This document shows, piece by piece, positions 13,833-21,844 of a DNA stretch of 22,550 nucleotides. How positions within the stretch are numbered: position 1 is the stretch's first letter; each line of letters starts with the position of its first letter. The position numbers and the translations under genes were made by a program. Source of the DNA: Euryarchaeota archaeon UBA287 (GTDB taxonomy: Archaea > Thermoplasmatota > UBA186 > UBA287); NCBI GenBank assembly GCA_002495235.1, contig DAEG01000055.1, positions 1-22,550 on the forward strand, in the 5' to 3' direction. The notes beneath the pieces were generated by a model. The model made no database searches, was not told the origin of the DNA, and saw nothing but the letters and a program-made list of their open reading frames with translations.

Positions 13833-14534
13833 TCAGGCTCTGTCGTGAGCTCGTGCACAGGCTGGTCCGAGGTATGTTATGGCTTGCCCGAGCAGGTCCG
13901 TGCCCAGCGCCACGCAGTTTGTGCACAACATGGAGACCAGGGCGATGATGAATGAGCAGGGATAACAGGTGAAGCAGCAGCAGACATTCACCAGATTGCA
14001 CAGCGTCATCGCTCCAAGAACAGCAGCGCCCAAGAACTGCTGGGATGCGGTCAACAGGTCACTGACTACCGCAACCGACAGCCCGTTACCGCACAGGGTT
14101 ATGAAGTCGCCCGAGGAAAACAGCAGTGCGCCTAGAGGAAGACACAAAACGCATGAGGAAATAACCGAGCCCAGACCAACAAGGAAGTGCCCGAACAGAT
14201 CTCCGAGCCCTCCGATGAAAAAGTTAGGATTGCCCCCGAGAGCTCCCAGGACTGTGTAGATGGCGGGAAAGCCGTACACGACCGGCAGTGTCAGGCACGT
14301 CAAAAAACCTGAGGAACAGAACAGGATGAGGGCTAATGGCCATAGCGGGGTGAAGAGCAGACAGGAGCTCAGAACGGAGCAAAAGCCTGATAGTTCGTTC
14401 AGTGCCGGTACACACGTGTAAGCCAGCAGTATGTAGACTGGGTGAAGGGCGGCGCCCACAGTGTTTACCGCGGGTATCTGAGCATACGCCAACGGAGCCA
14501 GAAGCAGAATGAGTGGCACCAGCAGAGATCTCAT
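13833..14534 (-). CDS. exported, hydrophobic cysteine-rich protein (233 residues), unknown
   Basis: The N-terminus (MRSLLVPLILLLAPLAYA, then QIPAVN) is a textbook signal peptide with AYA cleavage. The mature chain is nearly all hydrophobic, Gly- and Leu-rich, with 17 cysteines, including a dense cluster (CNLVNVCCCFTCYPC) near residues 185-199. Polar residues are few until the end (ARAHDRA). In composition it resembles the 452-residue protein at 9839-11197, although I see no clear alignment. The start is near a TATA box. Transcribed just before the ThiF-like genes on the same strand. Could be a membrane, lipid-binding or aggregating secreted protein, or a metal or disulphide-rich one; I do not assign a function. 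Confidence 0.72.
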   Translation of the reverse strand: MRSLLVPLILLLAPLAYAQIPAVNTVGAALHPVYILLAYTCVPALNELSGFCSVLSSCLLFTPLWPLALILFCSSGFLTCLTLPVVYGFPAIYTVLGALGGNPNFFIGGLGDLFGHFLVGLGSVISSCVLCLPLGALLFSSGDFITLCGNGLSVAVVSDLLTASQQFLGAAVLGAMTLCNLVNVCCCFTCYPCSFIIALVSMLCTNCVALGTDLLGQAITYLGPACARAHDRA

Positions 14535-14559
14535 GCCCTTATCTTTGTCTTTTGTCGTA

Positions 14560-14568
14560 GATAAATCT
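14560..14568 (-). promoter_or_regulatory. TATA box for the 233-residue Cys-rich gene
   Basis: Reads AGATTTATC on the minus strand, centred about 30 bases before the ATG at 14534, giving a leader of a few bases at most. Confidence 0.5.
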
Positions 14569-14719
14569 TTCCTGCCGCATCCTCATAGGCCCGGAAAATT
14601 ATCCCGTCGTCATGGTCGGACCAGTGGCCAGAATCGATGGAGGATGATGCGGATCGGGTGTGTGTGATGTGTGCACTCAACTGATGCGAGGGACTGCTAG
14701 GTGAAAATCAACATCCAGG

Positions 14720-14730
14720 GTTATCATAAC
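14720..14730 (+). promoter_or_regulatory. short palindrome upstream of the iron-ADH promoter
   Basis: GTTATCATAAC (5+1+5) ends 14 bases before the TATA box at 14745, a usual place for an archaeal regulator. The rest of the gap 14535-14719 holds only the opposing TATA box. Short enough to be chance. Confidence 0.25.
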
Positions 14731-14744
14731 AATCCGTCAAAAGT

Positions 14745-14754
14745 GATTTATACC
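14745..14754 (+). promoter_or_regulatory. TATA box for the iron-type alcohol dehydrogenase
   Basis: GATTTATACC centred about 25 bases before the ATG at 14774; leaderless. Confidence 0.6.
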
Positions 14755-14773
14755 GATTTTTAGATTTCATTCC

Positions 14774-15913
14774 ATGTTTGAGCTTTTGCACTCAAAGCCG
14801 CTGGCGTATTTTGGAAAGGGATCTATAGCCAAGGTGAATGATGTGGTCGGTCAGGTGAGTGGCAGGCTGCTGATAATCACGACAAAAGGCGCATACAAGA
14901 GATCTGGAGCGTGGAGAATCGTGAACGAGGCCCTTGAGGACCGTGGAGTGGAGTACGAGCTGTATGACAAGGTACGCGCGAACCCGACATACGAGAACTG
15001 TGACGAGGCCGCAGGTCTGGGTGCTGACTGGGTCATGGGCATAGGAGGCGGAAGCGCCATAGACACGGCGAAGATAGTCTCCGTGCTCATAAAGAATCCC
15101 AGTAAAAAAGCAAAGGATCTGCTGGAGAGCGGCTTTGATGTGAGAGGCTCCTGCCCGAAGATCGCCATAAACCTAACGCACGGCACAGGCACAGAGGTGG
15201 ACAGGTTCGCCGTGTCGCAGAGCGACGGCGAGTACAAGATAGGCATAGGCCTGAAAGAGTTCTACCCGGATTACGCCATAGATGATCCGGAGCTGACAAG
15301 AACCCTGTCGCGTGACCAGACGATAGCGACCAGCGTTGATGCGCTGAATCATGCCTTCGAGGCTGCTACCAACGCTGACACGAACCCTTACTCGATCCTG
15401 CTTGCTAGGGATTCCATAAGGCTGATAGCGGACAACATTCGCGGAGCTCTTGATGAGCCTGAGGACGTAGGCATAAGAGAGAAGCTTCTTTTCGCTTCTG
15501 CTATGGCTGGCATTTCCTTTGATATCACCGGAACACACATAACACACGTGCTTGAGCATGCGATCAGTGCGATGAAGCCTGAGATACCCCATGGCATGGG
15601 GCTTGCGGTGTTTCTGCCCAGTGTTGTCGAGGTGCTGTATCCGATCATGCCTGAGCGGATTTCGGACATACTCTCCCCCATCGTCCATCTGAAGGGCAGA
15701 AAGGACGAGGCGGTCAGGGCAAAGGAGGGGGTGAAGGATTGGCTCGGATCCTTTGGCATCAAGATGCACCTGGGGGATTACGGCTTTTCAAGCGACGATG
15801 AGAAAGAGATGGCAGACAGGGTCCTGTCTCCTTTTTTTGATAGGCAGCTGCGCTGCACTCCTGCAAAGGTGGACAGGGTTCTGGTTGAGAAGATAATAGA
15901 GGGATCTTTTTGA
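14774..15913 (+). CDS. iron-containing (type III) alcohol dehydrogenase
   Basis: A 379-residue NAD(P)-dependent metal dehydrogenase. The nucleotide-binding half has GIGGGSAIDTAKI and the LTHGTGTEVDRFAV loop; the metal half has D189 and H193 (DALNHAFE), H258 (with H262) and H273 (PHGMG), the four ligand positions of the family. The substrate cannot be read from the sequence; family members reduce aldehydes or oxidise alcohols, and a glycerol-1-phosphate dehydrogenase is less likely because the DALNHAFE and PHG motifs are those of classical Fe-ADHs. The stop overlaps the next gene's TTG start, so the two are coupled. Confidence 0.92.
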   Translation: MFELLHSKPLAYFGKGSIAKVNDVVGQVSGRLLIITTKGAYKRSGAWRIVNEALEDRGVEYELYDKVRANPTYENCDEAAGLGADWVMGIGGGSAIDTAKIVSVLIKNPSKKAKDLLESGFDVRGSCPKIAINLTHGTGTEVDRFAVSQSDGEYKIGIGLKEFYPDYAIDDPELTRTLSRDQTIATSVDALNHAFEAATNADTNPYSILLARDSIRLIADNIRGALDEPEDVGIREKLLFASAMAGISFDITGTHITHVLEHAISAMKPEIPHGMGLAVFLPSVVEVLYPIMPERISDILSPIVHLKGRKDEAVRAKEGVKDWLGSFGIKMHLGDYGFSSDDEKEMADRVLSPFFDRQLRCTPAKVDRVLVEKIIEGSF

Positions 15914-16341
15914 AGTCCCTGGCCATCGGTATAGCGCTGATGTTTGCCGCCATCCTGCTTGCTCTCTTTGCGACGACAGAGAGGATCGACCGGTTTGATA
16001 GGAGCTGTGAGGTCTCTGGTGTGATTGACCTCGGGGATGAGAGGTCATTCCTGGAAAACAGGAGCGCTGTAGAGCGCAAGATAAGGATAACAAGTGATGA
16101 GATGCTGGATGTGACGGTTACAAACGGGGAACAGAGCGCTAGCGTGCACACAAGCGATCTCGAGCTTTCCTACATCCCTGAGTCTATATCCGTGAGCGAT
16201 ACCGCGCTCTACGAATGCACAATAGTGGCCAGCGCCGGGAAGCCGTATCTGTTCCTATCCTTCCCTGCGCTCTTGTGTTCTCTACTTGGTTTTGCCATCT
16301 TATTCTCGTCCATGGCAAAAAGGCTCGGTAAGAAAGAGTGA
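15910..16341 (+). CDS. two-span membrane protein with small external domain, unknown
   Basis: 143 residues if started at the TTG that overlaps the dehydrogenase stop (TTGA); an internal ATG at 15940 would cut the first helix. Membrane helices are at about residues 3-22 (SLAIGIALMFAAILLALFA) and 113-134 (LFLSFPALLCSLLGFAILFS), with a Lys/Arg-rich tail (KRLGKKE). The roughly 90-residue domain between is probably extracytosolic and beta-rich, with two cysteines that might form a disulphide. I recognise no family. Coupling to the dehydrogenase suggests shared expression, not a known pathway. Confidence 0.65.
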   Translation: MKSLAIGIALMFAAILLALFATTERIDRFDRSCEVSGVIDLGDERSFLENRSAVERKIRITSDEMLDVTVTNGEQSASVHTSDLELSYIPESISVSDTALYECTIVASAGKPYLFLSFPALLCSLLGFAILFSSMAKRLGKKE

Positions 16342-16551
16342 TCCGTGAATGTCTAAATTCTTGGGTCATTCTTTGCGCTCTCCTCTGTCAATAGTGTGTG
16401 GCGTTTGTGAGCTATCCGCAGCCTATAGACGGTTGTAGTTCTGTTTGGCCGTGAGTGAGAAGCATCCATTAGAAGGGCGCAATGTTGTGACACGACTAAG
16501 AAGGCGGGTTCTGAAGACTGTATTGTATGCCCTCCAAGAGCTCCGGGATGC

Positions 16552-17769
16552 TCATGCGTTTATGTGTACGAACGTTGTTTTTGTCGCCCCCATGTTCCAG
16601 TTGGCATTCCATACGCAGCTTGTGTGCGCGGCTACATAGCCATTGCCGAGGTATAACGCCACATGGTCTATATATCCCCCGCCGTCCCAGTCGTATCCCA
16701 CAACGTCCCCTTTTACCAGTTCGTTGATAGACCCCTTATAGGAGCCGTATCCATTGTTTACGATCCACCTGCAGAGCCTGTCAGCTCCGGGTTCACCATA
16801 GGTGGGAGGTACCCTTGACGGCACTGGGAGCCCTCCTCCAGCGTAATCCGGGGGCTGCCCTATGCAGCATGAAACAAAATGGGCGCAGTCAACCCCGCTT
16901 CTGCCTTTTACGATCGTTCCAGGAGGCAGGTACTCATAGCTGTCGTACCAGAAGTAGCAGTCACTGCACACCTCATCCCAGTACTTGGAGGCATAATTAT
17001 AGGAGACATCCCTGTCATAGGCCACTTCATAGACCGCACGTCCTATCTCAAAGCTATCCCTGAGACCATCTATGTTGCCGTTGTAAACGTCTCCGTCAAC
17101 ATAACCATCTATACCCGGGCATTCGGTTTCGTCGCTCCATTGCCAGAAATCCCATGAAGGCCACACACCAGGGTCAGGGAGGATCGATGTATCATAGGTC
17201 CAGCGTGCTACCCACAGGCTGTACTGGGTCAGAGAAGGATCTAGGTTGTTTGCATAGTGGCTATTCACGTAGATCACAGGAATTATTCCTGTCTCATCTC
17301 TCACAGTGTTCATGAAGTCATGAACCCACTGAGACAGGTAGTCCCATTGCCCCTCGCCGACCTCAAGGTCAAGGGCAGGTCTGAGATAGCCTTCCGTCAG
17401 GTAATTCTGGATAACGCTCACAAAGAATCTCGCTTCGTCCACCGCGCTGTTGTTGAGCGGCCTGGCGAAGTGGTATGCGCTCATCAGCATCCCCGCATCC
17501 CTGCCGTTCACCATATTCTGTTCAAAACATGGATCTATATAACTGATACCCTCAGATGCTTTCACAAACGCAAATCTCTTGCCAGATCCGTACACTTGGC
17601 CCCAGTCTATATCCCCCTGCCAGTGTGAGACGTCGATCCCGTCAACAAACTCCAGTGGCAGGTCCACAATCTGTTCCACCTCAACATACTCTTCTCCTTG
17701 CAGGCCGACAATACTGGGAACAAATACCAGGACCGCCACAAGCGCCAGTATCAGTATCCTGTTGTCCAC
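16552..17769 (-). CDS. exported GH25 muramidase fused to Amidase_6-like domain
   Basis: 405 residues from the GTG at 17769; an ATG at 17790 would add seven but coincides with the TATA box. A signal peptide (RILILALVAVLVFVPSIVG) is followed by a GH25 lysozyme domain (about residues 44-235): GIDVSHWQGDIDW with D46, the catalytic DLE (D134, E136), and FWQWSD. After a linker, the C-terminal domain (about 250-405) has DCAHFVS (C295), KGDVVGYDW, DHVALYLG (H369) and AAHTS (H382), matching the Amidase_6 (NlpC/P60-like fold) pattern of a Cys-His enzyme. It should cleave glycan strands and perhaps peptide or amide links of bacterial peptidoglycan, a wall that Archaea lack. GH25 genes in Aciduliprofundum are known as bacterial acquisitions. 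Confidence 0.88.
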   Translation of the reverse strand: MDNRILILALVAVLVFVPSIVGLQGEEYVEVEQIVDLPLEFVDGIDVSHWQGDIDWGQVYGSGKRFAFVKASEGISYIDPCFEQNMVNGRDAGMLMSAYHFARPLNNSAVDEARFFVSVIQNYLTEGYLRPALDLEVGEGQWDYLSQWVHDFMNTVRDETGIIPVIYVNSHYANNLDPSLTQYSLWVARWTYDTSILPDPGVWPSWDFWQWSDETECPGIDGYVDGDVYNGNIDGLRDSFEIGRAVYEVAYDRDVSYNYASKYWDEVCSDCYFWYDSYEYLPPGTIVKGRSGVDCAHFVSCCIGQPPDYAGGGLPVPSRVPPTYGEPGADRLCRWIVNNGYGSYKGSINELVKGDVVGYDWDGGGYIDHVALYLGNGYVAAHTSCVWNANWNMGATKTTFVHINA

Positions 17770-17787
17770 AAGACTGATATTACCACA

Positions 17788-17795
17788 CATATATG
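17788..17795 (-). promoter_or_regulatory. TATA box for the GH25 gene
   Basis: CATATATG, self-complementary, centred about 23 bases before the GTG at 17769. Confidence 0.45.
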
Positions 17796-17802
17796 CAGCT
17801 TT

Positions 17803-17828
17803 TTATCAGATGAGTAGCTATCTGATAA
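17803..17828 (-). promoter_or_regulatory. 9+9 bp inverted repeat upstream of the GH25 promoter
   Basis: TTATCAGAT (17803-17811) and ATCTGATAA (17820-17828) are perfect reverse complements separated by 8 bases. The pair begins 7 bases beyond the TATA box, about -34 to -59 from the predicted start, the usual place for an archaeal activator or repressor. Confidence 0.45.
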
Positions 17829-17977
17829 GTGGTTTACAAATGCAACATTTTGGGTTTATGAGAGCTGCGGTATAAACACTTTGACCTTTTTGTGCATAAA
17901 ATATTTCGGAGCTTTTAACAGAGACAAACGTCATCATGAGAGGAAGAAAATGAAGTTGTTTGAGATGCGGCCCCTCT

Positions 17978-18814
17978 TTAGTCTGTATTGCCCGCGGTTC
18001 GTTCAACGGGCATAATCAGGCAGCTCGGTCCTCCGGTCCCCTTAACAAATTCGGACAGATCTATCTCGTGGACCCTGACTCCCGCCTCCTTCAGTGCGTC
18101 TGTGGCATCAGTGCACGAAGCATTTGCTATGGCCTCTTTTCGTCTCACGCAAATCACATTTCCGCTGACGAACGTTCTGGCCGAGACCTCTACCGTGTCG
18201 AAGCCGCCGAAAAAATCTGTAGGAAAGACGCCTTGGCAGCAGAGCACAAGATCAGGCCCCAGCATGCTCATGGCGCCTCCCATGTGCAGGTAAGGCGCAG
18301 GGACGATCGCGGATCTGATCTCGTATCCCATGGTTTTGAGCAGTTTTGAGACCTGTCTCACGCCGCTTTCATTGGTTCTTTGAGAGCGCCCTAAGAACGC
18401 TACAGAACCGGCCAGTATGACATCACCGCCCTCCGCAGTCCCGGGAGGCTCTATGCCACCCGCCATAGGCTCACCGAGGGAGTCAAGCACCCGAGCAATC
18501 CATGATTCCTCGTCTCTCCTAGAGTCCAGCCCCATTCTGAGCCGTATGTAACCCCCGGGAGTGCACAGAGATGGATCCCTGGTGAAGACAGAGTTAGGAT
18601 GTTTAGGCAGCTCTGCTATGTCAATGATCTCGCAGCCCGATTTTTTTAGGGTGGATTTCAGGCAGTCGTGCTGTTCTCTCGCTCTCTCTTCATCAGCACG
18701 TTCGGTGATGTTGTGCGCGCTAATGTCCGAAACCTGGAAGTATTCCGATGCTGGCGTGCACACGATCGCCCTTCTGATCCTGTCTCCCTCATTTCTCAGC
18801 GTGCAGATCACCAT
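17978..18814 (-). CDS. arginine deiminase / amidinotransferase superfamily enzyme
   Basis: 278 residues from the ATG at 18814 (the frame is open to a GTG at 18880). The guanidino-modifying fold shows FTRD (77-80), EGGD (128-131), the histidine segment YLHMGGAM (H177) and the C-terminal nucleophile C265 in GTGGPSCL. The Pro-Ser before Cys differs from the His-Cys of many arginine deiminases, so dimethylarginine hydrolase-like or another amidino substrate is possible. The protein is shorter than bacterial ArcA (about 400). It is divergent from galT. A separate TATA box is not clear, so the start is moderately uncertain. Confidence 0.82.
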   Translation of the reverse strand: MVICTLRNEGDRIRRAIVCTPASEYFQVSDISAHNITERADEERAREQHDCLKSTLKKSGCEIIDIAELPKHPNSVFTRDPSLCTPGGYIRLRMGLDSRRDEESWIARVLDSLGEPMAGGIEPPGTAEGGDVILAGSVAFLGRSQRTNESGVRQVSKLLKTMGYEIRSAIVPAPYLHMGGAMSMLGPDLVLCCQGVFPTDFFGGFDTVEVSARTFVSGNVICVRRKEAIANASCTDATDALKEAGVRVHEIDLSEFVKGTGGPSCLIMPVERTAGNTD

Positions 18815-18886
18815 CGCATATTCTTGGCACGATAGAGTAATGCCCTCGGATTGGATTAACTTTGTGAGCCCGCTTGGCACCAGCAG

Positions 18887-18896
18887 CCTATAAAGA
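18887..18896 (+). promoter_or_regulatory. TATA box for galT
   Basis: CCTATAAAGA centred about 25 bases before the ATG at 18916; leaderless. Confidence 0.6.
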
Positions 18897-18915
18897 GTAG
18901 AAAGCCATAGCCTCC

Positions 18916-19926
18916 ATGCCAGAGCTGAGGAAGGATCCTTTCACTGATAGGTGGGTCATAATAGCTACGGACAGGGCAAAGAGACCATCCGATTTTCGTT
19001 TCAGCGCCTCGGAGAAGGGCAAGGAGGAATGCGTCTTTTGCGGCGGGCACGAGAATGAAACACCACCGGAGGTGTTTGCCATACGAACAGCGGGAGAACC
19101 GAACGCCCCTGGGTGGGATGTGAGGGTTTTTCCAAACATGTACCCCGCATTACGCACAGAAGGCGACATTGACGGAGGGAACGTAGGCATGTGTGACATG
19201 ATGAACGGCATAGGAGCGCACGAAGTCATAGTCGAGACGCCAGATCACAGCAAGGAGCTGGTCGACCTTGACGTTGTCGATATAAAAAAGGTCCTTGTTG
19301 CCTACAGGGAGAGGATAAACGACCTCGGGAGGGATGTCCGGTTTAAGTACGTGCTCGTATTCAAGAATCATGGTAAGGACGCAGGGGCATCACTGCAGCA
19401 CTCTCACTCACAGCTGATAGCAACGCCCATAACGCCCAAGAGGGTGAAGGAGGAGCTGCAGGTAGCGAGAGAGTATCACGAGTCCAGGGGAAGGTGCGTC
19501 TTCTGCGACTACATAGAGCAGGAGACAAGGCTCTTCGGAGACCGGTTGATAAGGGAGGACGAGAATTTCGTTGCACTGGCGCCATTCGCCTCCTCATTCC
19601 CTTTTGAGGTGTGGATCTTGCCAAAGAGACACAGCCCTTACTTCGTTTCCATGAGCGATGAGGAGATGGAAGGCTTTGCCGTGATGCTAAAGGATGTCCT
19701 GAACAGGATACGAGTGGTGCTCAACGACCCTCCGTTCAACTATGTGCTCCACATCGCGCCTTTCAGAAGACCTAAGGCAGATTGCTGTGAGACTAGGGAG
19801 GAATACCACTGGCACCTCGAGATAACACCAAGGATGACAAAGCTCGCCGGTTTTGAGCTGGGCTCCGGCTTTAACATAAATCCGACACCTCCTGAGATCG
19901 CAGCGGAGATGTTGAGAGGCGCGTAA
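18916..19926 (+). CDS. galT: galactose-1-phosphate uridylyltransferase
   Basis: GalT exchanges UMP between UDP-glucose and galactose-1-phosphate (Leloir pathway). The 336-residue protein has all the family blocks: LRKDPFTDRWVIIA, CVFCGGHE (zinc cysteines), PNMYPAL, GAHEVIVETPDH, the active-site H162-S-H164-S-Q166 (SLQHSHSQL), a second CVFCDY, FPFEVWILPKRH, and YHWHLEI. Ser between the two active-site histidines replaces the bacterial Pro, as in several archaeal members. The start lies 25 bases from a TATA box. No galK or galE is seen here. The next gene follows 47 bp on with its own promoter. Confidence 0.94.
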   Translation: MPELRKDPFTDRWVIIATDRAKRPSDFRFSASEKGKEECVFCGGHENETPPEVFAIRTAGEPNAPGWDVRVFPNMYPALRTEGDIDGGNVGMCDMMNGIGAHEVIVETPDHSKELVDLDVVDIKKVLVAYRERINDLGRDVRFKYVLVFKNHGKDAGASLQHSHSQLIATPITPKRVKEELQVAREYHESRGRCVFCDYIEQETRLFGDRLIREDENFVALAPFASSFPFEVWILPKRHSPYFVSMSDEEMEGFAVMLKDVLNRIRVVLNDPPFNYVLHIAPFRRPKADCCETREEYHWHLEITPRMTKLAGFELGSGFNINPTPPEIAAEMLRGA

Positions 19927-19944
19927 ATCCGGGGCGGACGACAT

Positions 19945-19954
19945 TCTTTTAAGC
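19945..19954 (+). promoter_or_regulatory. TATA box for pepF
   Basis: TCTTTTAAGC centred about 25 bases before the ATG at 19974; leaderless. Confidence 0.55.
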
Positions 19955-19973
19955 ACACGGGTCTTTTCAGGTT

Positions 19974-21749
19974 ATGCAGGTTGACAGGGTTCCTGAGAGG
20001 GGCGAGATCGAAGAGAGATATCACTGGGATCTCTCCGTATTGTACGATGAGGATTCGTGGAGCAGGGATTTCGAGAGTCTGGATGCAAAGACAAGACCGA
20101 TAGAGGAGATGCGCGGGAGAATAGATTCGTCAGAGGATATGGTCAGGATTCTGTCTTTGAGGGCAGATCTCATGAGGTTCATCGACAGGCTCTACACCTA
20201 TACCAGCCTTAAGGCCGATGAGGATGCACGGAATGCGAAGGCCCAGGCAAGAAAAGCGCGGATAATGAGCAGATCCGCGGAGATTGGTGGCAGGATAGCG
20301 TGGATAGAGCCTGAGATACTGTCCATCCCGTCCATCGACGCAGGGTCTCTTGGAATGATGAGCTACCACGTGAAAAAGATACTCAGGATGAGGGGTCATG
20401 TCCTGTCAGCGGCAGAAGAGACTCTCATAGCAAGGGCGAGCGATATACTCGGTTCGCCTTACCAGACGTTCAACTTTCTCGCCCATGCGGACATTAGGTT
20501 TCCCAGCATAACAGACGAATCCGGCAGAGCGGTGGAGCTCTCAGAGGGGCGTTATATGTCGTTCCTCCAGAGTAGTGACCGGAGGGTTAGGAAGGACGCC
20601 TTTGCAGCCATGCTAGGGACGTACAGTTCTTTCAGGAACACTCTGGCGTGCACTCTGGCGTATGCCGTGAAGGCGAATAACTACATCGCCAGTTCGCGCA
20701 GATTCCCCTCAGCGCTGGAGGCTGCGCTTCACGAGGATAACGTGCCTGTTGAGCTTTACGACAGGCTTATAGACACAACGCACGAGATGACCGGTGTCCT
20801 TGGAGAGTACATCGAGCTCCGCAGAGACGTTCTTGCTCTAGATGACCTGGACATGTACGACCTTTATGTCCCGATCGTCAAGGGGCCGGAGACGGAGATT
20901 CCTTTCGAGAGAGCCAGGGCGCTGGTGCTGGAGGCTTGCAGTCCGCTGGGCGAGGAATACTGCAACACCCTCAAGTCTGCCTTTGAGCAGAGGTGGATCG
21001 ATGTGTATGAGAACAGAGGCAAGATGACAGGGGCGTATTCGGGGGGATGCTATGACAGCTATCCTTACATCCTGCTCAACTACCGAAATGACATAGACAG
21101 CGCTTTCACTCTGGCTCATGAGCTGGGTCATTCGATGCACACGTTCCTGGCAAAGGGCTCTCAGCCATACATATATTCCAGGTATCCGATATTCGTAGCG
21201 GAGATACCATCAACTCTGAACGAGGCTCTACTGCAGGAGCACCTTTTGAGGACAACAGAGGATCCATCACTCAAGGCGTATCTCCTCAACAACCTCTGTG
21301 AGTCCTTCAGGACGACGGTCTACAGGCAGGTGATGTTCGCCGAGTTCGAGAGGATCCTGCACGAGAAGGATGCGAGTGGAGATCCGCTGACTCCTGAGGG
21401 GCTTTCAGACACGTACTATGGGCTGAACGCCACGTATTACCCCGGTATCCGCGCTGACAGGCTGATTGCGATGGAATGGGCGAGAATACCCCATTTCTAC
21501 TACAATTTCTACGTCTATAAGTACGCCACAAGCTTCTGTGCTTCGCGATTGTTCGCCGGAAAGGTTCTGGACGGAGATAATGAGGAATACCTGGAGATGC
21601 TCCGTGCCGGCGGTTCCGATGACCCGCTCGAGATAATAGATAAGGGCGGCGTGGACATGATGGACAGGAAAACACTGGAGAGCTCGTTTTCCTCGTTTGG
21701 CAGTGCAATCAGAGCGCTCAGGGAAGCCCTGGAGGACCTGGGGCTCTGA
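19974..21749 (+). CDS. pepF: oligoendopeptidase F (M3B metallopeptidase)
   Basis: PepF is a cytosolic zinc peptidase that cuts short peptides. The 591-residue protein has the usual length: an N-terminal helical domain beginning ERYHWDLSVLY, then the catalytic domain with H382-E383-L-G-H386 (LAHELGHSMHTFLA), the third ligand near E417 (PSTLNEALL), and the conserved YYGLNATYYPGIRAD and YNFYVYKYATSF segments near the C-terminus. It is complete and starts 25 bases from its TATA box. Together with the PutP-like symporter it fits a peptide- or amino-acid-using metabolism, an inference only. Confidence 0.95.
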   Translation: MQVDRVPERGEIEERYHWDLSVLYDEDSWSRDFESLDAKTRPIEEMRGRIDSSEDMVRILSLRADLMRFIDRLYTYTSLKADEDARNAKAQARKARIMSRSAEIGGRIAWIEPEILSIPSIDAGSLGMMSYHVKKILRMRGHVLSAAEETLIARASDILGSPYQTFNFLAHADIRFPSITDESGRAVELSEGRYMSFLQSSDRRVRKDAFAAMLGTYSSFRNTLACTLAYAVKANNYIASSRRFPSALEAALHEDNVPVELYDRLIDTTHEMTGVLGEYIELRRDVLALDDLDMYDLYVPIVKGPETEIPFERARALVLEACSPLGEEYCNTLKSAFEQRWIDVYENRGKMTGAYSGGCYDSYPYILLNYRNDIDSAFTLAHELGHSMHTFLAKGSQPYIYSRYPIFVAEIPSTLNEALLQEHLLRTTEDPSLKAYLLNNLCESFRTTVYRQVMFAEFERILHEKDASGDPLTPEGLSDTYYGLNATYYPGIRADRLIAMEWARIPHFYYNFYVYKYATSFCASRLFAGKVLDGDNEEYLEMLRAGGSDDPLEIIDKGGVDMMDRKTLESSFSSFGSAIRALREALEDLGL

Positions 21750-21807
21750 CCAGTGTTGTCGCGTCGTTTAATCCCAGAGATGGGCTTATAGTGAGAATAT
21801 AGCAAGC

Positions 21808-21817
21808 GATATATACA
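21808..21817 (+). promoter_or_regulatory. TATA box for the pspA operon
   Basis: GATATATACA centred about 32 bases before the ATG at 21845, leaving a leader of about 7 bases. Confidence 0.5.
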
Positions 21818-21844
21818 GGAAGTATCATAGCATCACTGATAGAC

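Noticed and set aside
14640..14690. Possible C/D-box guide RNA (ATGATG, TGATG and CTGA motifs)
   Set aside because: No D' box, boxes imperfect and spacing wrong; too weak to call.
7350..17828. Recurring TTATC/TGATA half-sites in several promoters (putP region, iron-ADH, GH25)
   Set aside because: Arms and spacing differ and the element is short; chance is likely.
17985..18012. TGCCCG...CGGGCA inverted repeat near the end of the amidino enzyme gene
   Set aside because: Six-base arms within coding sequence; no T-run and no sign of function.
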